Part shown: piece after piece, positions 42,813-50,374 of the stretch | How positions within the stretch are numbered: the first letter of the stretch is position 1 | Layout: every line of letters starts with the position of its first letter | Assembly: GCA_034002905.1 (NCBI GenBank) | Contig: JAVEZQ010000003.1 | Coordinates: forward strand, 169,517 to 233,516 | DNA from: UBA8914 sp034002905 | GTDB taxonomy: Bacteria > Pseudomonadota > Alphaproteobacteria > UBA9219 | Length of the DNA stretch: 64,000 bases | Direction: 5' to 3' | The notes under the pieces: generated by a model | Told to the model about the DNA's origin: nothing | What the model saw: the letters and a program-made list of their open reading frames with translations, nothing else | Database searches by the model: none | Program-made: the position numbers and the translations under genes

Positions 42813-44708
42813 TCACTCGTCCTTCTTCATATTCAAAAGCCAGTCACCGCACACTTTATCGACAACTTGCTCCGCCAGTTCTAGGGGGCCAAGAACAGAG
42901 GTGTCAAGGCACAAGTCCGGGTTCTCTGGGGTTTCATAGGGCGATGACAGGCCCGTAAAGTTCGGGATCAACCCTTCACGAGCTTTCTTGTACAAACCTT
43001 TTGGATCACGCTCCTCGCACACGGAAAACGGTGCGTCCACAAAAATCTCGTAAAAAGAACCAGGAGGAAACAAGTCACGGGCCATGGCCCGTTCTGCACG
43101 GAACGGTGAAATGAACGAGACGATCACGATCAAACCCGCATCAACCATCAACCGCGCAACCTCCGCTACGCGACGGATATTTTCCATCCGGTCTGTATCG
43201 GAAAAACCAAGATCCCGATTGAGACCATGGCGCACATTATCGCCATCCAGCGTATAGGTGTGCAGCCCCATATTGAAAAACTTCTTTTCCAGAAGATCGG
43301 CAATCGTTGATTTTCCTGCCCCTGAAAGGCCTGTGAACCAAAGGCAAAACGGCCTTTGCCCCTTCATCTGTGCGCGGGCAGCCGCATCGACGGCCATGTT
43401 CTGCCAATGCAGATTGGCGCCACGCGACAGGGCACTACGGATCGTTCCTGCCGCCACGGTTCGATGAGTGACTTTGTCACACAGAATAAAACTGCCCATC
43501 ATTCTATTCTTGGCAAAGGGCTCGATCACCAGCGACGTTGCCAATCCCAAAGCGCCCTGCCCCACATCATTGAGAGAAAGGCTCTGCACAGGCTGTTCGA
43601 TCAACGTCTCAACATCAACCTTGTGCTGGATAGCCGTGATCGTCGCTATCGTCTTCTGGGGGCCACAGCAAAAGGTATAACACGCACCAACACGTGCCGC
43701 TTCCTCCTCCATCCAGACCATATTCACAATAATCTGGTCGCTAATATCTGGAAGCTGGTTTTCCCCGACAATCATGTTGCCACGACTGACATCGATATCT
43801 CGATCGAGTGTCAGCATAATGGCTTCGCCCGTCTCTGCACGATCCTGCGAGCCGTCCATCGTCACGATATCGCTTATTTTCGCCGGCATGTTTGAAGGCA
43901 GAACCACAACATTTTGCCCGAGCCTTACATCGCCGGATTCAACCGTTCCCGCATAACCGCGAAAACTGGCATCGGGACGGCAGGCCCACTGAACTGGAAA
44001 GCGCAAGACATTGGCGCTCGCCATCGCCTGCGGTTTTACGTTCTCCAAATATGACAACAACGTAGGGCCAGTATACCACGTCATCTTGTCGCTCGGTTCG
44101 CAGATATTATCCCCCTTAAGCGCACTGACTGGCAAACAGACCGCGCTTGTCAACCCGCACTGGCGTGCAAAGGAGGTAAAGGCCGCCTCGATCTTACGAA
44201 AAGCCGTTTCGTCATATCCGACCTTATCCATCTTGTTGACGGCGGCTACAACATGACGGATGCCGAACAGGTGCGCGATCACGGCATGGCGGCGCGTTTG
44301 CGGCTTCAGGCCCGCCTCGGCATCAATCAAGATCACAGCCAGATCACTGACGCTCGCGGCCGTCGCCATATTCCGAGTATATTGCTCATGCCCTGGCGTA
44401 TCGGCGACAATGAATTTGCGCTTGTCGCTTGCGAAATAACGATAGGCAACATCAATCGTGATCCCCTGCTCCCGTTCGGCCAAAAGCCCGTCCAGAAGGC
44501 CGGCATAGTCAATCTCGCCGCTTGATTTGCGCTGGGCCTGAATGTGATCTTGATAGGCCATTTGGGCATCGACAAGCAGTCGCCCAATCAAGGTACTTTT
44601 TCCATCGTCCACGCTGCCACAGGTCATCAGGCGCAGCAAACCGATATCCGAGGTATGGGGAACCGGCCCCGTACTTTCACTTGTCACGCCTTGCTGTTTG
44701 GGCCTCAT
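42813..44708 (-). CDS. cysNC: Bifunctional sulfate adenylyltransferase large subunit / APS kinase (CysN-CysC fusion)
   Basis: Activates sulfate to APS with CysD, then phosphorylates it to PAPS. The 631-residue protein joins a CysN GTPase (G1 GSVDDGKSTLIGRLL at about 31-45, DTPGHEQY, NKMDKVGYD) to a C-terminal CysC kinase (P-loop GLSGAGKST at about 462, then DGDNVRHGLNRDLGFS). The same fusion is known as NodQ in rhizobia, where PAPS serves Nod-factor sulfation. The ATG at 44708 overlaps the cysD stop; an in-frame TTG precedes it. No PAPS reductase or sulfite reductase is nearby, which favours sulfation over assimilation. Confidence 0.95.
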   Translation of the reverse strand: MRPKQQGVTSESTGPVPHTSDIGLLRLMTCGSVDDGKSTLIGRLLVDAQMAYQDHIQAQRKSSGEIDYAGLLDGLLAEREQGITIDVAYRYFASDKRKFIVADTPGHEQYTRNMATAASVSDLAVILIDAEAGLKPQTRRHAVIAHLFGIRHVVAAVNKMDKVGYDETAFRKIEAAFTSFARQCGLTSAVCLPVSALKGDNICEPSDKMTWYTGPTLLSYLENVKPQAMASANVLRFPVQWACRPDASFRGYAGTVESGDVRLGQNVVVLPSNMPAKISDIVTMDGSQDRAETGEAIMLTLDRDIDVSRGNMIVGENQLPDISDQIIVNMVWMEEEAARVGACYTFCCGPQKTIATITAIQHKVDVETLIEQPVQSLSLNDVGQGALGLATSLVIEPFAKNRMMGSFILCDKVTHRTVAAGTIRSALSRGANLHWQNMAVDAAARAQMKGQRPFCLWFTGLSGAGKSTIADLLEKKFFNMGLHTYTLDGDNVRHGLNRDLGFSDTDRMENIRRVAEVARLMVDAGLIVIVSFISPFRAERAMARDLFPPGSFYEIFVDAPFSVCEERDPKGLYKKAREGLIPNFTGLSSPYETPENPDLCLDTSVLGPLELAEQVVDKVCGDWLLNMKKDE

Positions 44709-45613
44709 CAAAAATACCCCGCCTGCTTCTTCAACTCCATCGCCCCCGCCTGATCATGGTCGATGGCGCGACCTCGGCGCTCAGACATCTGGTCGGCTTG
44801 AAGTTCTTCAAGAATCTCAACGACATTTTGTGCCGTTGACTCCATCGCACCGGTAAGCGGATAGCACCCCAGCGTGCGGAACCGGACCCACATCTTTTCG
44901 GGAACCTCCCCCTCTTTCAAAACGAACCGCTCGTCATCCGGCAAAACCAGCATGCCGTCGCGCCGCACGATTTCCCGCTCTTGTGCGAAATAAAGCGGCA
45001 CAACATCAATTCCCTCGGCAGCGATATAGGCCCAGACATCCTTCTCCGTCCAGTTTGACAAGGGAAAAACCCGCATCGTTTCCCCCGGCGCGAGGCTCGT
45101 GTTAAACACGCGACCGAATTCAGGCCGTTGATTACGCGGGTCCCAACGATACCCAGCAGCTCGTACGGAAAAGATCCGTTCTTTGGCACGAGACGCTTCC
45201 TCATCCCGTCGCGCACCGCCTATCGCGGCATCAAAGCCATACGCATCCAGCGCCTGTCGTAAAGCCTGCGTCTTCATCACGTCTGTATAGACGGCGCTGC
45301 CATGGACGAAGGGTGAAATGCCTTTTTCCACGCCTTCTTCATTCGTATGGATAATCAGATTCAGGCCATAACGCCGCACCGTTTCGTCGCGAAAAGCGAT
45401 CATCTCGCGAAACTTCCACGTCGTATCGACGTGAAGGAGCGGAAACGGCACCGGCCCCGGATAAAAAGCCTTGCGCGCCAGATGCAAAAGGACGGACGAA
45501 TCCTTACCAATGGAATACATCAGTACAGGCTTGCGAAAACAAGCCAGCGTCTCGCGCAAGATGTAAACACTCTCCGCCTCAAGCTGGCGCAGATAAAGGG
45601 GCAAGTTCGACAT
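44708..45613 (-). CDS. cysD: Sulfate adenylyltransferase small subunit
   Basis: ATP sulfurylase catalytic subunit of the PP-loop family; partner of CysN. The 301 residues show VLMYSIGKDSSVLLHLARKAF (PP-loop, about 30-50), FPLLHVDTTWKF, the IGGARRDEEASRAKERIFS segment and the C-terminal RRGRAIDHDQAGAMELKKQAGYF end that is nearly invariant in the family. The ATG at 45613 follows a 136-base gap after the radical SAM gene that contains small hairpins but no clear T-run. CysD-CysNC are translationally coupled. Confidence 0.97.
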   Translation of the reverse strand: MSNLPLYLRQLEAESVYILRETLACFRKPVLMYSIGKDSSVLLHLARKAFYPGPVPFPLLHVDTTWKFREMIAFRDETVRRYGLNLIIHTNEEGVEKGISPFVHGSAVYTDVMKTQALRQALDAYGFDAAIGGARRDEEASRAKERIFSVRAAGYRWDPRNQRPEFGRVFNTSLAPGETMRVFPLSNWTEKDVWAYIAAEGIDVVPLYFAQEREIVRRDGMLVLPDDERFVLKEGEVPEKMWVRFRTLGCYPLTGAMESTAQNVVEILEELQADQMSERRGRAIDHDQAGAMELKKQAGYF

Positions 45614-45749
45614 GAAAAAACCTGATAACTGACGGGCCCGATCAGCCCAGCATAACTCACGGCAACTTTAATTGAGTCGTCAGCGACTGAAAAGGGAAAA
45701 GAGCCTTTCCACAAGAGCTTAGCTCAAGACCATTTCAGGAAAAAGCCTT

Positions 45750-46775
45750 TTATCCAGCCGCAGACTTGTCCACAGGGCAGTCAGAGGCATCCTCTATCCC
45801 CAAAGCCTTGCACAAGACATCGTCTTGATAAGACTTAATCACGGGCGGCGTGGTAAAGCGATCGAATTGATGTCCTCGAACGGCGCGGCATCTGTTACAA
45901 AAGAAATGGCGGTTCTGCTTGTCCTTTATTTCCTCCAGCGAAGTCTCAAGGAAATTGGCGTCCAAATGCTGTTCAAATGTTCGGCAGCACAAATCCACAT
46001 TTCCGTCTGCATCCAGTGCGATCATGTCTTTTTGCCACGAACAAGCCCGGTCATAGGGTAAACGCGCCTTCATCATTTGCATAACATCGGTGGGCCCTAG
46101 CGGGAGACGGGTTACAACATCCGCCAATTTCTCGGCAACATCTGCTCGCCCTTCAGCAATCTCAACGCTCCACTCCAATGGGGAAAGGAAGGCCAGATAA
46201 GGGTCCATAGCAAAGCCCAGTTCTTCGCAAAAGTCCCGCATCCTTAGATACTCGACGCCGCCATTATCATTGTAAACATGGTAGCCGACCCAAATCTTCG
46301 TTTCGGTCAGGCCATTAGCCCGCATAAAATCGCTGATCCGCCGCATATTAGCCTTCACCAAGTCAATGTCGCCGCCAACATGGCTGCGGCCATAGATTTC
46401 CTGCGTAAACCCAGAAACCGAAATTTTGATCCCTGATGGTTGCGCCAGCAGCGTGCGTTCAAGAACATCCGTTTTACGAATATTCAAGTTGGATGACAAA
46501 CCGACATATCCCGTTTTGTTTTTAACAAGACGAACCAATTCATCCAGATGCGGATGGAGAAAAGGTTCCGTCCAGTTATAAAGCCACGTGTTAATCTTCA
46601 TCCCGTCAACTTCGCGAATCAGCTTGTCCAAAATCTGCGCAAGCCGCTCGACCGTCAGGACCGACTTGACCGGACGGCTATAGGGTCTGTTCGCGACGGG
46701 ACAGGAGGGGCATTTCAGATTACAGCCTAAAACAGGATCGACAATTAATACAAAGCGGGACTGGGGCGCGGACAC
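45750..46775 (-). CDS. Radical SAM protein of the glycan cluster
   Basis: 341-residue radical SAM enzyme. The 4Fe-4S motif CxxxCxxC is at C18, C22 and C25 (GCNLKCPSC). The SAM-binding strand pattern follows (NWTEPFLHP, VGLSSNLNI, KISVSGFTQEIYGR). A C-terminal cysteine cluster (RACSWQKDMIALDADGNVDL, CCRTFE, FFCNRC) resembles a SPASM/twitch extension holding auxiliary clusters. The start is GTG 46775 with AAGGGA seven bases upstream. It is the first gene of the minus-strand cluster. The substrate is unknown; other radical SAM-SPASM proteins modify peptides or sugars. Confidence 0.82.
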   Translation of the reverse strand: MSAPQSRFVLIVDPVLGCNLKCPSCPVANRPYSRPVKSVLTVERLAQILDKLIREVDGMKINTWLYNWTEPFLHPHLDELVRLVKNKTGYVGLSSNLNIRKTDVLERTLLAQPSGIKISVSGFTQEIYGRSHVGGDIDLVKANMRRISDFMRANGLTETKIWVGYHVYNDNGGVEYLRMRDFCEELGFAMDPYLAFLSPLEWSVEIAEGRADVAEKLADVVTRLPLGPTDVMQMMKARLPYDRACSWQKDMIALDADGNVDLCCRTFEQHLDANFLETSLEEIKDKQNRHFFCNRCRAVRGHQFDRFTTPPVIKSYQDDVLCKALGIEDASDCPVDKSAAG

Positions 46776-47283
46776 AAGAAAATCCCTTCACGAAACACAA
46801 GGAGCTCAGATCATAATGAGAAACAGATCGTAGATCAAAGACCAATCGCTCCCTTCATCAGGGCACACGCCGCCGTAGCAATGTCAATGGCACACGCCCC
46901 GCCCGAAGTCAAGATTATTTTTTCTATCATAGCCTAATAATATTTTCAAATAAAAGAAATAGGATTAGAATCCTTTCAGGCCTCTGTATTATTCGCTCTG
47001 ATTAGCGCCTGCGTCCCGCCAAATTGGGGCAAATTTGCATTATGAGCGACAAAAGCCCATACTGCCGGACGCTTGCAAGACCTTTCCCTCTATATGGGAA
47101 AAACTTTGCGCCTACTGATTCAGGACAGGCGGCTTCCGATACCGTGCCCCATGCTTTCAAAGCATGGAACCGGGGGCCTACAGCCTTTGGCCTCCCTGCA
47201 GATGCATCCTGTCCGCCCCATATCTGTCGGAACAAAAGCAACAAGCCTTGGCCTCCCTTTTTTAAACAACCTGAAAGGCCCTC
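46776..47283. other. Divergent intergenic region between radical SAM gene and otsA
   Basis: 508 bases without a supportable gene. The centre (46915-46975) is very AT-rich and probably holds the divergent promoters, though no paired boxes stand out. A palindrome CCATGCTT-TCA-AAGCATGG lies at 47149-47167. A small AGGAT/ATCCT hairpin lies near 46960-46973. Short open frames on both strands here lack ribosome sites and protein-like composition. Confidence 0.4.
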
Positions 47284-49542
47284 ATGTTTCTTAAACGTTT
47301 TGTCCTCCCACTTATATTGGCTTTGACTTGTGTTGCCATTGTAACGGCACCTTTGGCCGAAAATTTTGTCTCCCACTGGTTCCAAAAAGACGTTGAACTG
47401 CGCTCGACCCTTATTTTCAAATCAGTCGAATATACGTTAGCTGATTTATGGAAAGAGGAAAAAAAACCAGCGCGTTACAAAAAGCTTTTCGATAATATCG
47501 CACGGGACGAACGCGTATTGGCCGTTGGTCTTTGCTCCGGTAACGGCAAATTGATCGTCAATAGCAGCCTGTGGCCGACCCATTTCGCCTGTCCGCCCAC
47601 CGTATTAGACGCGACATCCGTCTTCACAGTGCATCAAATCAACAAAGGCGCCGTCCTGTCCGGCAGTTTTCAGATCCCAGTCGAAGACGCCCTCAAACCC
47701 AACTTTATCGTCCTTCACGATCTTAGTTTTGCCCAACAACGCGAGGGCCAGACGCGCTATCTGTTGATTGCCTTCCTTATCGTCATTTCCTTTGTCGCGG
47801 CGCTTGTGACACTTTTGACCGCACGACTGACCCTGCGGGGATGGATAGACCGGTTAATGCTGACGCTTAGTGATCCGCGAACACGCCTTTCCCAGCAACA
47901 CCTGCCCCGCGAGTTTGTACCGCTAGTGCGCGAAGTGCGTCAAATGCTGCGCGAAATCAAGCCTGGTGATGTCCAGCTTGGGAATATCAAAGTCGAATGG
48001 ACGCCACAAACACTGGAATGTCTGCTTAAACAGGAAATGCCGGGATCAGAGGTCATCATCGTCTCGAACCGCGAACCCTATATCCACAATGTCGGACCTA
48101 ACGGCGAAATCACCCTGCAACGTCCCGCCAGCGGTGTTGTGACGGCGCTGGAGCCCATCACACGCGCTTGTAAAGGCACATGGATCGCGCATGGGTCCGG
48201 CAGCGCAGACCGCCAAAAGGTCGATGCCCACGATCGCATCGCCGTGCCACCCGATGCGCCGGAATACACGCTTCGCCGCCTTTGGCTTTCACAAGAAGAG
48301 GAAGAAGGGTATTACTATGGTCTTGCAAATGAGGGGCTCTGGCCGCTCTGTCATATCAGCTTTGTCCGCCCGACCTTTCGCGAGCGCGACTGGAACCATT
48401 ATAAGGCTGTAAATAAAAAATTTGCCGAGGCGGTCGTGCAGGAAGCCAAAACGACCAATCCCATCGTACTGGTTCAAGATTATCACTTTGCTCTCCTGCC
48501 CCGTTATGTACGCGAACAGCTCCCCGATGCAACCATCATCACCTTTTGGCATATTCCGTGGCCGAATCCCGAAGTTTTCAGCATTTGCCCGTGGCGCGAA
48601 GAAATTCTGTCCGGCCTTTTGGGCAGTTCCATTCTTGGTTTTCATACCCAGTTCCATTGCCAGAATTTTATGGAATCAGTTGACCGCTTTATGGAAAGCC
48701 ATATCAATCGCGATCAATCGATCATTACGGCGTGCGACCAATCAACCCTCATCCGGCCCTATCCGATTTCTATCGCGTGGCCGCCCGAAGGGATGCAAAA
48801 CGTCCCTTCTGTTGAAGTGTGTCGCCGCAATATCCTTGAAAAATACAACCTTCCTCCGGACATTAAAATCGGTGTGGGCGTTGAGCGATTCGACTATACC
48901 AAAGGACTGATCGACCGCTTTACAGCGATCCGGAAGCTTTTGCGTGACTATCCCCAATGGCGCGGAAAATTTGTATTTATCCAAGCCGCCGCACCAACGC
49001 GCAGCCAGCTTTCCTCCTATCAAAACATTGCGCAGGAAACACATGCCTTGGCCAACGAAATTAACACTGAATATGGAACGGCAACCTACACACCTATCTT
49101 GCTTCTGGATCGTCACCACGAACCAAACGAAGTCTTCGAACTTTTCCGCGCTGCCGATTTCTGTATCGTAAGCAGTCTGCATGACGGCATGAATCTTGTT
49201 GCCAAGGAATTTGCCGCTGCACGTGAAGACGAACAAGGCGTTTTGATCCTGAGCACCTTTGCCGGTGCCTCGAAAGAGTTGCAAGAAGCTTTGCTCGTCA
49301 ATCCCTATGACTCGACCAGCACAGCCTCAGCCATGAACCGCGCCATGGTTATGCCCGAGGAAGAGCAAAAAGACCGCATGCGTTTGTTGCGCGATATGAT
49401 CCGCGATAACAATGTCTATTACTGGGCCGGACGTATCCTGCTTGATGCCTCGACCTTGCGCAAACGAGCCCGGCTTGAACGTTTTGCCTCGACGACGCCT
49501 GAGGACGCGGAAACCTGTTTCTTTACAAAAGGACGGTTTTAA
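47284..49542 (+). CDS. otsA: Trehalose-6-phosphate synthase fused to an N-terminal membrane sensor-like region
   Basis: GT20 enzyme making trehalose-6-phosphate from UDP-glucose and glucose-6-phosphate. Of 752 residues only about 250-735 are the synthase: VIIVSNREPYIHN (258-270), VQDYHFALLP, TFWHIPWPNPEVF, GVERFDYTKGL and SLHDGMNLVAKEF with the catalytic residues. The first 240 residues add a membrane segment (7-25), a putative periplasmic domain (26-155), a second segment (158-182) and a HAMP-like linker (RGWIDRLMLTLSDPRTRL). This topology resembles a sensor kinase input module. The ATG at 47284 has AAAGG upstream. Normal OtsA is cytosolic and about 470 residues. otsB follows with no gap. 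Confidence 0.9.
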   Translation: MFLKRFVLPLILALTCVAIVTAPLAENFVSHWFQKDVELRSTLIFKSVEYTLADLWKEEKKPARYKKLFDNIARDERVLAVGLCSGNGKLIVNSSLWPTHFACPPTVLDATSVFTVHQINKGAVLSGSFQIPVEDALKPNFIVLHDLSFAQQREGQTRYLLIAFLIVISFVAALVTLLTARLTLRGWIDRLMLTLSDPRTRLSQQHLPREFVPLVREVRQMLREIKPGDVQLGNIKVEWTPQTLECLLKQEMPGSEVIIVSNREPYIHNVGPNGEITLQRPASGVVTALEPITRACKGTWIAHGSGSADRQKVDAHDRIAVPPDAPEYTLRRLWLSQEEEEGYYYGLANEGLWPLCHISFVRPTFRERDWNHYKAVNKKFAEAVVQEAKTTNPIVLVQDYHFALLPRYVREQLPDATIITFWHIPWPNPEVFSICPWREEILSGLLGSSILGFHTQFHCQNFMESVDRFMESHINRDQSIITACDQSTLIRPYPISIAWPPEGMQNVPSVEVCRRNILEKYNLPPDIKIGVGVERFDYTKGLIDRFTAIRKLLRDYPQWRGKFVFIQAAAPTRSQLSSYQNIAQETHALANEINTEYGTATYTPILLLDRHHEPNEVFELFRAADFCIVSSLHDGMNLVAKEFAAAREDEQGVLILSTFAGASKELQEALLVNPYDSTSTASAMNRAMVMPEEEQKDRMRLLRDMIRDNNVYYWAGRILLDASTLRKRARLERFASTTPEDAETCFFTKGRF

Positions 49543-50262
49543 ATGTGGCTTCGTTTCAATCCGGCCAGCGATGCCTTGTTTCTTGATATTGACGGCACCC
49601 TGCTTGATATCGCGCCGACAGCCGAAGAAGTGATTGTACCGCCTTCGCTGATTAAAAACCTTGTCCAGATTCAAGAGAAAACGGGCGGCGCGCTGGCCTT
49701 TTTGTCGGGGCGTCCTATCACAGATATTGACCCGCTCTTTGCACCGCTTCGGGTTCCTTGCGCAGGGGTTCATGGGGCAGAAATTCGTCTAAGCGCGACA
49801 GGAAAAATCCAGCATGCCCCGGCCCTACCGGACGAATTTGTCGCGCGTATAAAGCGCAAACTAAAAGGTATGGAAGGGCTACTCCTTGAAAACAAGGGCC
49901 CAACGCTTGCTGTCCATTACCGTAAAAATTCTTCTATCTTCAAAACGTTGGAAGCCTCTTTACAACAAGAACTTTTACAATCTCACCTTCCCCTTACCTT
50001 GCTCAAGGGGCGAAAGGTCATCGAAATCGTTTCGGATCGTTTCAGCAAGGGCGGCGCGTTAGAAAGGCTCATGGCCTTACCGACCTTTAAGGGGCGACGG
50101 CCCTTCTTTCTTGGGGACGATATCACGGATCTATCCGCTATTGGCGCCTGCCTCAAACATGGGGGCGTAGCAGCTCGTGTCGGCGGCGCAATAAAGGACA
50201 AAAGCGCCTTCACCTCACCACAAGCCGTGCGCGACTGGCTGGCTTCAATGAGCCGCGGTTAA
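49543..50262 (+). CDS. otsB: Trehalose-6-phosphate phosphatase
   Basis: HAD-type phosphatase giving free trehalose. The 239 residues have motif I LFLDIDGTLLDIAP (Asp15/Asp17), motif II AFLSGRPITDIDPLF, the HGAEIR segment, the KGGALERL lysine region and motif IV FFLGDDITDLSA. The start codon lies directly after the otsA stop (TAAATG), so the two are translated from one message. Trehalose made by this pair would serve osmotic or desiccation tolerance. Confidence 0.95.
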   Translation: MWLRFNPASDALFLDIDGTLLDIAPTAEEVIVPPSLIKNLVQIQEKTGGALAFLSGRPITDIDPLFAPLRVPCAGVHGAEIRLSATGKIQHAPALPDEFVARIKRKLKGMEGLLLENKGPTLAVHYRKNSSIFKTLEASLQQELLQSHLPLTLLKGRKVIEIVSDRFSKGGALERLMALPTFKGRRPFFLGDDITDLSAIGACLKHGGVAARVGGAIKDKSAFTSPQAVRDWLASMSRG

Positions 50263-50374
50263 GTTCTCTTCAAACACAATCGGCCAACGCAAACTGCATG
50301 CGCATGATCTTTTCATGCAAGGTCGTACCACGATCAAAAAGCAGTCGATAGGCGCTTCGTTAATCGCAAAGGCT

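Noticed and set aside
47002..47385. Overlapping open frames on both strands upstream of otsA (including 47024-47326 plus)
   Set aside because: No ribosome sites, skewed composition, mutual overlap and overlap with the otsA start.
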